From Elgaria multicarinata webbii (taxonomy: Eukaryota; Chordata; Lepidosauria; Squamata; Anguidae), in the NCBI RefSeq assembly GCF_023053635.1, contig NC_086192.1, positions 12,873,501 to 12,937,500 on the forward strand: a DNA stretch of 64,000 nucleotides, given 5' to 3'. Below, one piece after another: positions 43,883 to 53,178 of this stretch. Each line of letters opens with the position of its first letter. The first letter of the stretch is position 1. The notes under the pieces are model-generated. The model was given only the letters and a program-made list of their open reading frames with translations. It had not been told where the DNA came from and made no database searches. The translations under genes were made by a program, and so were the position numbers.

Positions 43883-44181
43883 TGTGGCGCAGAGTGGTAA
43901 AGCAGCAGTTTCTGCAGCTGAAACTCTCCCCACGGCCTGAGTTCGATCCCAGCGGAAGCTGGTTTCAGGCAGCTGGCTCAGGTTGACTCAGCGTTCAGTC
44001 CTCCCGAGGTCAGTAAAAAGAGTACCCAGTTAGCTGGGGGAAAGGTAATCATGGCCGGGGAAGGCAACGGCGAACCACCCCGCTATAAGGCCTGCCAAGA
44101 AAACGTCAGCGAAAGCTGGCATCCTTCCAAGAGTCAGTAATGACTCAGTGCTTGCACAAGAGGTAACTTTCCTTTCCTTTT
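43883..44181 (+). mobile_element. Sauria-type SINE, near full length
   Basis: The tRNA-like head has box A (GTGGCGCAGAGTGGTAAAGC) and box B (GAGTTCGATCCCAG). The conserved body follows (GTTTCAGGCAGCTGGCTCAG, CCTCCCGAGGTCAGTAAAA), then the BovB-related 3' part (GGGGAAGGCAACGGCGAACC, ATGACTCAGTGCTTGCAC) and a CTTTCCTTT end. This family is restricted to squamates and uses BovB for mobilisation. Confidence 0.92.
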
Positions 44182-44394
44182 TGCACCAACACAGTTGCTT
44201 AATAAGTGAATCCAATCTACTGAATTATTTATTTTTTAAAGCGATGTGTCCAGATCTCAGGAAGTACCAATATTCTTCATCCGGAGTATCGTGCCCAGCT
44301 CCTGGTGCCACGTTTTAAGAAGGACATTGACAAACTGGAGTATGAAAGGCAACCAAGCTGGTGAAGGCCAGGACACCAAGTCCGACATGGAACA

Positions 44395-44885
44395 GTTTAT
44401 GTATTTATTACATTTTTATACCGCTCAATAGCCGAAGCTCTCTGGACGGTTCACAAAAATTAAAACCATGAAAAGCACACAAAACAACCAACAGTCTAAA
44501 AACACAAAAGCAAAATACAATATAAAAAGCACAACCAGGGTAAAACCACACAGCAGGAATTGATATAGATTAAAATATGGAATTAAAACAGCAAAGTTTA
44601 AATTTAAGTTAATTAGGTGTTAAAATACTGAGAAAATAAAAAGGTCTTCAGCTGGTGATGGAAGGAATATCAGTGTAGATGCCAGGCGAACCTCTTTGGG
44701 GAGCTCATTCCACAGCCGGGGTGCCACAGCAGAGAAGGCCCTGCTCCTAGTAGCCACCTGCCTCACTTCCTTTGGCAGGGGCTCACGGAGAAGGACCCCT
44801 GTGGATGATCTTAAAATCCGGGCAGGTACATATGGGAGGAACCGTTCCTTCAAATAACCTGGCCCCAAGCCATTTCTTTGGAAGA
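44395..44885 (-). mobile_element. LINE 3' end with RT C-terminus
   Basis: The minus frame has GLGPGYLKERFLPYVPARIL and RAFSAVAPRLWNELPKEVRL; the tail is CCGCTCAATAGCCGAAGCTC. Confidence 0.82.
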
Positions 44886-44896
44886 GATGGCTTAGT

Positions 44897-45262
44897 AGAA
44901 TCATAGAATCATAGAATAGTAGAGTTGGAATGGGCCTAAAGGCCATTGAGTCCAACCCCCTGCTCAATGGCCAGGATCTCTTCTTGATCCTCCCAGAGTG
45001 CAGGACATGGAATAACGGGCTCAAGTTACAGGCAGCCAGATTCTGGCTGGACAGCAGGAAAAACTTCCTGACTGTTAGAGCAGTACGACAATGGAACCAG
45101 TTACCTAGGGAGGTTGTGGGCTCTCCCACACGAGAGGCATTCAAGAGGCAGCTGGACAACCATCTGTCAAGGATGCTTTAAGGTGGATTCCTGCAATGAG
45201 CAGGGGGTTGGACTAGATGGCCTTGTAGGCACCTTCCAACTCTGCTATTCTATGATTCTGTG
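44897..45262 (+). mobile_element. CR1 3' end preceded by an inverted CR1 tail
   Basis: 44897-44968 is a reverse CR1 tail ending GCTCAATG, joined directly to forward CR1 from GCCAGGATCTCTTCTTGATC to the tail at 45262. Confidence 0.88.
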
Positions 45263-45364
45263 TAGGTTTTTCCCGGAGAAGAGAAAGTCAAGGGGAGGCA
45301 TGATAGTTGTCCTTAAATATCTGAAGGGCTAACATTTGGCTTGCTCCTTGACTCTTCCTCCCAG

Positions 45365-45430
45365 TTTTATTTATTTATTTATTTTATTTATTACATTTTT
45401 ATACCGCCCAATAGCTGAAGCTCTGTGGGC
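45365..45430 (-). repeat. LINE tail
   Basis: TTTATTTATTACATTTTTAT then CCGCCCAATAGCTGAAGCTC. Confidence 0.75.
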
Positions 45431-45661
45431 TTTGGTCTTGCCTACTGGCTAGCCCCGCCATTCCTGGCTCACTTCATACTGCTGCCTTGTCACTCATGCA
45501 GAAAACCGGGGTGTGGAAGCCAACCTTTCCTTCGTCAGATGCTAAAAGTAAACCCTTTGAGATGTAGGCGTGAAGTGTGCTTTCCATTTTGATGGAAGAC
45601 GTTTGGGCAACACTATGCTAGAAAAACTGGTAGAAATTTAGAATTCTTCTGGTGATTCCTT

Positions 45662-45706
<45 letters not shown>
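45662..45706. repeat. (CA)n microsatellite
   Basis: About 22 CA units. Confidence 0.97.
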
Positions 45707-45707
<1 letters not shown>

Positions 45708-46161
45708 TGCAAGTCCTTGATAAGCCAGAAGCAGCGAAAGGAGAAGAAAAATGAAACCTGGTGGTGCAAAGGAAGAGTCAAGTGGGATTGATGTTTCATC
45801 CGAAAATAGGCAATGAGTCTAAACAAAGCAGCGTGCCATATTCCTTAGAGGCTGCTGCCACTTAATCACGCAGGCATTCAAAGAGGATCATGCACTGAGT
45901 TGATGCACTCCATGGGAAGTGCCGCTGATTTATTTATTTTAAAAAACACACACCCTATGTGCTGCCTACTAGAACACAGAAACATGAGAACACAAGACGA
46001 GCCCGCATGGATCAGACCAAAGAAACATAACAACCTAAGAGAACCCCAATTTTGGGGTGTGGGTGGGTGTGATTTTCCAGCTTTTTCCACCATTCTAAAA
46101 AGATGACCTGTCTGTCCTAAGGTGCAGTTACTGGCAGTGAGAACTTTAAGCTACAATGTGC

Positions 46162-46556
46162 TGTACAAAAGCCCTATGAGGAGAGACTGAAACAACGGGG
46201 CATGTTTAGCCTGGAGAAGAGAAGATTGAGGGGAGACATGGCAGCGCTCTTCAAGGACTTGAAAGATTGTCACACAGAGGAGGGCCAGGATCTCTTCTCG
46301 ATCCTCCCAGAGTGCAGGACACGGAACAACGGGCTCTAGTTAAAGGAAGCCAGATTCTAGCTGTTCCTGACTGTTAGAGCAGTATGACAATGGAACCAGT
46401 TACCTAGGGAGGTTGTGGGCTCTCCCACACTAGAGGCCTTCAAGAGGCAGCTGGACAGCTATCTGTCAGAGATGCTTTAGGGTGGATTCCTGCATTGAGC
46501 AGGGGGTTGGACTCGATGGCCTTATAGGCCCCTTCCAATTCTACTATTCTAGGATT
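46162..46556 (+). mobile_element. CR1 3' end
   Basis: Forward CR1 from AAAAGCCCTATGAGGAGAGA to CTATTCTAGGATTCTG, adjoining the duplicated block at 46557. Confidence 0.9.
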
Positions 46557-46745
46557 CTGTGTTTAGACAGAAAAAAGTCCTATCACTCTTAGCATTCTGG
46601 CTGGAGAATACTGGAAGTTGTAGACACTTAATTTGTCTAAACATGCATAGGACTGCACTCTAAATCAATTAATCTACCTAATTGAACACCGCAGGCCTAG
46701 AATTTAGTGTTTGACAGCTGACGTGCAATAGTGTTACTCTTTGGA
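46557..46745 (-). repeat. Right copy of the spaced inverted duplication
   Basis: Reverse complement of 40607-40795, including the TGTTTAGACAG MITE and about 90 bases of non-MITE flank. Confidence 0.88.
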
Positions 46746-46756
46746 TGCTGCCACCT

Positions 46757-46843
46757 GCCAGGGATGCTTTAGGGTGGATTCCTGCATTGAGCAGGGGGTT
46801 GGGCTGGATGGCCTTATAGGCCCCTTCCAACTCGATGATTCTA
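46757..46843 (+). mobile_element. CR1 tail
   Basis: GGGATGCTTTAGGGTGGATT to CTCGATGATTCTATT. Confidence 0.85.
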
Positions 46844-46849
46844 TTTTTT

Positions 46850-47985
46850 GTGTCTTTAGTCCTACTCCCTTTACCCACCTGAGAGATTCTCCAAAATTGA
46901 ATTTGGGTTATAGGGAGCATCTGGGTTAGAGGGCTCACCTGAGTCACATGTTACAGCAATTTTGCTGGCTACCAGCCCTCTTCTGGGCACAACTCAATGT
47001 GCTGGTGATGACCTACGAAGCCCTGTACGCCTTGGGACCAAGTTATCTGCCAGCCCGTATTCTCCCATATGAGCCTGACCAGGTTTTAAGATCTTGAAGA
47101 GATAGCGAACAAAACAAAAACCAAATCTCCAGCCCCTGCCCCAAAGCACATACAATCAAATTCAGATAGCGGGGAAGGAGAAACAACCACTTACGCTTCA
47201 TTTACATTTGAAAGTCCCACAAAGAGCGTTAGACTAGAGTGGACGTGACTAAAGCGAACTGAAATGCATTACGCTGTGATTTCCTTAGCCACCAGCAGGT
47301 GGGCCTGCTTCTTTTCTTCACTCAGCTGTAATGAATGTTCTGCTGAAAGGCACAATGACCCTACTCCAAAAAAGGAGTAAGGAATTCAGAGTGGAGGCAA
47401 AGGGAACCAGGGCTCCTGAATAATTTTCCAAATTTGTGTCCCTCCAGCCCAAGTATCTAAAGTCCCCTGTCATGTATTATAATAACGCCTCTAATTGGCC
47501 TGTTAAAAAAAAGGAAAGGAAAGCAGACTGTATAAATAAGAAGCCTGGTTAATGTTTCTGTTGGACAGGATTATGCTAATAAATGCATGTTAACGTTAGG
47601 CAAGGCCTGTTTTCAGCAGTGGGTTTACATGTATTTTGACAGCTGCAAAGGCCAACGTTAGCAAATACATTCCAGGAACAATGCTGTGGCAGCAGACACC
47701 AGACAGGCATGGCCGGCTGTCCCCCTGTGTTTATTCAAGACAGGGTGATCAGATGCAAAGTGGAGGGGCTGCAGCACAGGCACGGAGCATGTGCTTGGCA
47801 TGCAAAATCCACCCAGCTCAACCCTTGGGTACCTCTAGTTCAGCCAGCGGGACTGGAGAAAACCATTCTCTGCTTGTGGGGATGCAGCAGGCTCCTAGCA
47901 AGAAAAGCTGCAGTGGTGTGAAATCTCCTCTTCTACGCACGTCTTCGAGGAATTGGAAGATCCTGCGGTTAGCTTTGGCATCTTA
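46850..47985. other. Intergenic, a tRNA-SINE remnant only
   Basis: 47757-47880 has CTTGGCATGCAAAATCCACC and a CTCTAGTTCAGCCAGCGGGA-like tail of a tRNA-derived SINE. Otherwise nothing is recognised. Confidence 0.5.
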
Positions 47986-47989
47986 AGTC

Positions 47990-48720
47990 CAGAGCTGGGG
48001 CAGGATTGGGCCACACGATGTAGAAGGCAGGTGGTGTTCTTAGATGCTTACATTTCACGGTTGGACTACTGCAACCTTCTTCTCTCTGGCCTTCCTTCTT
48101 CTCACATCAGTCCATTGGTTTCTGTCCACCACTCTGCCGCAAAGATCATCTTCTTGGCTCGCCGCTCCGACCATGTTACTCCACTCCTGAAATCTCTTCA
48201 TTGGCTTCCAATTCACTTCAGAATCCAATATAAACTTCTCCTGTTGACCTTCAAAGCTTTTCACGGTCTAGCTCCTTCCTATCTCTCCTCTCTCATCTCA
48301 CACTATTGCCCCGCTCGTGCTCTTCGCTCCTCTGATGCCATGTTTCTCGCCTGCCCAAGGGCCTCTACTTCCCTTGCTCGGCTTCGTCCATTTTCTTCTG
48401 CTGCCCCTTACGCCTGGAACGCTCTTCCAGAACATTTGAGAACTACAAGTTCAATCGCAGCTTTTAAAGCTCAACTAAAAACTTTTCTTTTTCCTAAAGC
48501 TTTTAAAACTTGATGTTGTGCAGACTTTATACTGTTAGTTTTACCCTACCCTGTGCCTGTTTGCATTCTCTTCCCCTCCTTATTGTTTTACTATGATTTT
48601 ATTAGATTGTAAGCCTATGCGGCAGGGTCTTGCGATTTACTGTTTTACTCTGTACAGCACCATGTACATTGATGGTGCTATATAAATAAATAAATAATAA
48701 TAATAATAAATAATAAATAT
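47990..48720 (+). mobile_element. L2-like LINE with an open RT C-terminal frame
   Basis: A frame of about 155 codons reads LDYCNLLLSGLPSSHISPLV, DHVTPLLKSLHWLPIHFRIQ, AFHGLAPSYLSSLISHYCPA and AWNALPEHLRTTSSIAAFKA, the reverse-transcriptase end of the CR1/L2 group. The 3' end has TGTACAGCACCATGTACATT, a short hairpin and (AAAT)n. The frame is intact to its stop, suggesting a recent copy. Confidence 0.9.
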
Positions 48721-49112
48721 TATACGGAGTGCAAGAACCTGGCGTTCAAGTTGTGAATCTTCATTTTTCGCTGTCCAGTTCTTATTTTCGCTGTCCAGTT
48801 CTGGATTTTTCGCTGTCCCCTAAACGGAATTGCATTGAATTGATTTAAATTAAATCAATTAATGTTAAACATCTTAAACCCAGGTGTGAATAAGTATAAA
48901 TATTTCTATCGACTCTGAATGTACATATGCGATGTATTATTTGACCCATGTAACCAGAACTACAAAACAATAAAAAATGACTTTTCCATTTAATATATTC
49001 GATAGTCTTAAATATATTTGCTGATCCAAAAATTATCGGGATTATTATATAACCCCATCCGGTGAACAAAGCCTGGATTGGGTACCACCTTGCACATTTA
49101 AATCAGAGCGGT

Positions 49113-49470
49113 TGTGTAAGAACATAGGAAGACCCCTTCTGGATCAGACCAAGGGTCCACCTAGTCCAGCACTCTGTTCACACTGGGGCCCACCAGCCGT
49201 TGGCCAGGGACCAACAAGGCAGGACATGGTGCAACAGCACCCTCCCGCCCATGTTCCCCAGCAACTGGTGCACACAGGCTTATTGCCTCGAATACTGGAG
49301 ATAGCACACAACCATCAGGGCTAGTAGCCATGGATAGCCTTCACCTCCAGGAATTTATCCAACCCCCTTTCAAAGCCATCCAGATTGGTGGCCACCCCTA
49401 CATCTTGTGGTAGTGAGTTCCATAATTTAACTCTGCACTGTGTGAAGAAGTCCTTCCTTTTATTTGTCCT
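49113..49470 (-). mobile_element. CR1 LINE fragment (second subfamily)
   Basis: GGATCAGACCAAGGGTCCAC, TGCAACAGCACCCTCCCGCC and GTAGTGAGTTCCATAATTTA are CR1 3' landmarks in reverse. Confidence 0.8.
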
Positions 49471-49484
49471 GGTGTTGGACTAGG

Positions 49485-49680
49485 GAAGCCTGGGTTCTAA
49501 TCCCCACTGGTCCATGAAGCTCATTGGGTGACTTTGGGCCACTGACCGATTCTCAGCCTGACCTACCTCACAGGGTGGTTGTGAGGATAAGACAGAGAGG
49601 GAGAGGACCATGTACGCTGCCTGGGTTTCCTTGCTAGGGGGAAGAAACCAGGATATAAATGAAATAATAATTAAAACCCA
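49485..49680 (+). mobile_element. tRNA-derived SINE (MIR/CORE-like), head truncated
   Basis: GGGTTCTAATCCCCACTGG (box B), GTGACTTTGGGCCACTGACC and CACAGGGTGGTTGTGAGGAT, ending in AATAATAATT. Confidence 0.75.
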
Positions 49681-49816
49681 TCCTGTGTGCTTCCAAACAA
49701 GGCTTTTATCATGCAATTGCCTTGCCAGAATTTTAAGAGTTGGTGGTGGTCCAGCTGAGGTCTTCCATTTGTATCTCTCTCATTTTTCCCCACTTTTTTT
49801 TTCTCTAGAGGCATAA

Positions 49817-50092
49817 ACTCATAGAATCATAGAATAGTATAGTTGGAAGGGGCCTATAAGGCCATCTAGTCCAACCTCCTGCTCGGTGCCACCAGTGGAG
49901 GCTGGTGGCCCCGATTTCGGTGGGGTTGCGAATCCATCCTGGATTCCAGTCCGCAGCAGCCAGAACTCTACAGGATTTATCCAAGGTGCTGAACCTACTT
50001 TTTTTTCCCCCAGGCGTCAGCACCTTGGAGAGCTCTTTTAAAGTTCTAGCTGGTTCTGAATGAAACCCAGAATGGATTCCCCTCGGGGCCAC
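49817..50092. mobile_element. CR1 tail and DNA-transposon MITE upstream of the RASA4 promoter
   Basis: A reverse CR1 tail (49817-49892) is followed by a MITE beginning CAGTGGAGGCTGGTGGCCCC (49893) and running to a GAAACCCAGAATGGATTCCC block. The same ends are at 60760-60823 and 61841/62694. The CpG island begins where the MITE stops. Confidence 0.7.
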
Positions 50093-50199
50093 CCCCCTCC
50101 GCTGCATAAAAGTGCACAGGATCGCCTGCTGAGGCTGCAACACGGGAGAAGGCGCCGTCGGAACGCAGAGGCGCCCCGACGCGGGTTGCGCGCGAGTGA

Positions 50200-50400
50200 A
50201 AGCGCTTCTGCGGACAGCTGGCAAACGCAGCGGCCAATCGCCGCCCGAGCTGCCCCGCTGACCACGCCCCGTCCTTTCCCTTCGGCTCTTGATTGGCGGA
50301 GCCGTAAAACCCGGGCACGCGCGCCCTTCCTAGACCCCCTATATAGAGGCTGAATGGGAAAACGTGCGTCTTGTTGGGAGGTTTGATCCATGTCCGCACT
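50200..50400 (+). promoter_or_regulatory. RASA4 promoter: CpG island with CCAAT, GC box and TATA
   Basis: CpG density rises sharply from about 50090 to 50350. CCAAT lies at 50234-50238, a reverse CCAAT (ATTGG) at 50292-50296, a GC-box-like CACGCCCC at 50263-50270 and a TATATAG box at 50340-50346. Transcription would start near 50370, leaving a leader of about 170 bases before the ATG. No gene is recognised divergently. Confidence 0.65.
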
Positions 50401-50470
50401 TTCCTCCTGTCGTTTATTGAGCGCTTGTCTGGGTTGGGTTTCCTTCGGGGTCCCCTACCAGTTCTTATAG
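50390..50470 (+). other. Upstream ORF in the RASA4 leader
   Basis: An ATG-to-TAG frame of 26 codons (begins MSALSSCRLL) lies in the predicted 5' leader, 72 bases before the RASA4 start and in a different frame. It exists as a uORF only if transcription starts before 50390. Confidence 0.4.
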
Positions 50471-50542
50471 GGCATCAGCCAACCCAACCCTACCAGCGCC
50501 AGATTAATTGTTCCTGCGATCTCCACGGGATTAGCTCCTGCG

Positions 50543-50607
50543 ATGCCCCAAAGGAGCTCTTTGTTTATTCGAATAGTGGAAGGGAAAAATTTACCAGCCA
50601 AAGACAT
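50543..50607 (+). CDS. RASA4: RASA4 coding exon 1
   Basis: ATG at 50543 has G at -3 (GCGATGC). The residues after the start are [16 protein letters not shown] and PAKD, and the donor at 50608 is GTAAGT. The exon is only 65 bases. A different, longer frame overlaps it but is a shadow. Confidence 0.93.
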
Positions 50608-53127
50608 GTAAGTAAAAAACAAACGGGGCTGCGGCCCCTTTATGACCTCCCCCCCCCCCCGCTCCCCAAACCCAGTTCTGTGTTGCTGTTAAAGCTGTGG
50701 TTGTGTGTTTTTGTGTGATGTCTTGGGGCAGGCTTTGGCAGAAGGACAGCCCTGTGGAGTTCAGCGGTGTGCCTCTTTCCTCTTTTGTGTCAAGGCTTTT
50801 ATGCCTCGTTTGTGGGATTTTAGGGGGCTCGGGGGACTCTCAGACAACGTTCGGGGTTTCCAGATGGCTGTTTTTGTCATTGACAATCAAATCAAAATAG
50901 GGTGACCCTATGAAAAGGAGGACAGGGCTCCTGTATCTTTAACAGTTGTATTGAAAAGGGAATTTCAGCAGGTGTCACTTGTATATATGGGGAACCTGGT
51001 GAAATTTCCTCTTCATCACACCAGTTAAAGCTGCCCTCTTTTAAATCTGCTCACTCTAGTATAGCTCCTGCAGCTTTAACTGGTGTGATGAAGAGGGAAT
51101 TTCACCAGGTTCTCCATATATACAAATGTCATCTGCTGAAATTCCCTTTTCTATGCAACTATTAAAGCTATAGGAGCCCGGTCCTCCTTTTCATATGGTC
51201 ACCCTAATCAAAGCTGAATCTGAAACCACCCCAAACTCCTCCATCTTCCCATATTTCCCCATTTCCTTGTCTGCCTTTTTCTTCCTACAATAAATCCATT
51301 AAGGAGGAGAAACTTGAACAGCTGCACAATGACTCTTGAATCGAAGTACTAGGAACGCTCTGTTTGGAAGCATCTTAGCTCAGTCTACCCCAGCCTAGAT
51401 ATTTTGGACTACGGCTACCATTGCCGTTAACAATGAACTATGCTGGCTGTAGCTAATAGGAGTTGAAATACAAGACATCTGGAGGGCACCAGGTTGGGGC
51501 ACGTTGTGGTAGTTGTATTACAGGAATTGCCTTGGTTCTGTTCTAGGAATTCTCTCTCTCTCCTGTATGTTATGATGTTGAGGTTGTAGCTTTTTAAAAA
51601 AAGGGGGGGTGGAAAGCCAGAAGTCTGCTTGTTATTCAGGCTTTGATAACTTTCCCTTATTAATTTGGACCAACAGGTGTCTAAAAATGAGCCTCAGAAA
51701 GTTTTCCTTGTTTCTTTCTCTCCTTTTGAAAAATCTGCAGACTGAACAACGAATTGTACCCCACTGTTAAAAGACTTCCCTTTTATTCCCGTTGAAACAG
51801 AAGCTTTGATCCCAATTCCCCTGCTCTAATTTCAAACACATCTTCCTGTAATACTGAAAGGGTCCCTAACTACATCGACCTCCACTTTTTAAAAACATTT
51901 GTTTTCTATTTTGTAACACAAAAATGAGAATTATCTTTCACTTGTGCATGAGCGCACACACAAACACCTTTTTTGCCCATGCCAACCCAGACATGTTCCC
52001 GGGCCTTAAATGCCACCCCTGCCTAAATCTTCGTAACATTATTTGGCAGAGTTTCTAAACCGTCACAGATTCCAGAGGGGAATCCATATTAATCCCTTAC
52101 AGCAAAACCAGTTGTGCCGCCTTTTAAAAAGTCTCATTGTGGCATAAGCTTTTGTCAGATGCAAGAAACCACATTATTGCATCTGCGTTTGTGAGTGAAT
52201 TCCTGGTCGCTACACAATGCGGGTTAAAATGCAAACTCTGTCAGCGTGACAAATGACAGCTCAGAGTTTAATCTAGATAAGACAGCAAAACAGCTGGTCA
52301 AAAGCGTGTTTGTGTCTGTTTGCTTTTTTCCCCCACCCCAGATTTTTGCAAGAAGGGCTTGATTTGTGCCAGATTTCTCGTGTTCCCTTTAGAAATCCAG
52401 CACGGTTTGGAATGAAAAGGATTCTGATGGAATAGAATTGGGGAAAGCAGAAGAAAAAGCTGCAAGGCTTTTAGAGAGAAAGCGCTGGAAGTTCTTCATG
52501 TGTGATCATATTACATTAGCCTTCCTCGGTGTCGAGTGCATTGGGTTGCAACTCCCATCACCCACACCCTGCATGTCATGCTGGCTAGGATTGATGGGAG
52601 CTGTAGTAGACAACATTTTGGGAGTAGCTAGCTGGGGAAAGCTTGTATTACAGGAATCCCCATTGTGTTTCCTTCTGAAATGCACACATTCTGCTCCCTC
52701 TGCTGGAATGATGTGTGTCTTCCTTCACAGGAATCCTTCTATGGTATTCCACCCAAGGAAAAACATAGCCCTGGCCTGCCACAGTCTCATGGAAAGGGTG
52801 GGTGATAGGTTCTTTGATGAGAGCACTGACCAGGAATTCGGAACTCATATGTCTCCATTCAGCCTTTCTCCAAAGAGCAGAATTCAGGGGGTTGTTTCAC
52901 GTGATCGGAAGGTAGATCTGTTGGCAGTGAGAGCTATAATAGAACCTCCATGTTCAGTGGCAACATAACTGTGAATCCCAGATGCTGGCAGTGGGTGATC
53001 CTCAGCTTTGTGATTAATCTACAAGCTTTCAGAGCATCTGTCTCTCTTTTACGAAGACTATTGCAAATAATATTCTGTATGGTTTATCTGGCTGTTTCCT
53101 CATTTTCTTCTCTCTCTCTCTCTCTCT

Positions 53128-53178
<51 letters not shown>

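Noticed and set aside
47953-48513. 186-codon open frame as a host gene
   Set aside because: It encodes LINE (CR1/L2-group) RT C-terminal sequence and ends in an L2-like 3' tail.
18730-50000. ZZEF1 expected beside CYB5D2
   Set aside because: No EF-hand, ZZ-finger or other ZZEF1-like exon was recognised on either strand.
50371-50718. 115-codon frame over the RASA4 first exon
   Set aside because: It is in a different frame from the conserved C2A start and crosses the splice donor.
52438-52968. 176-codon open frame in RASA4 intron 1
   Set aside because: It runs across a palindromic MITE and shows no domain or splice support.
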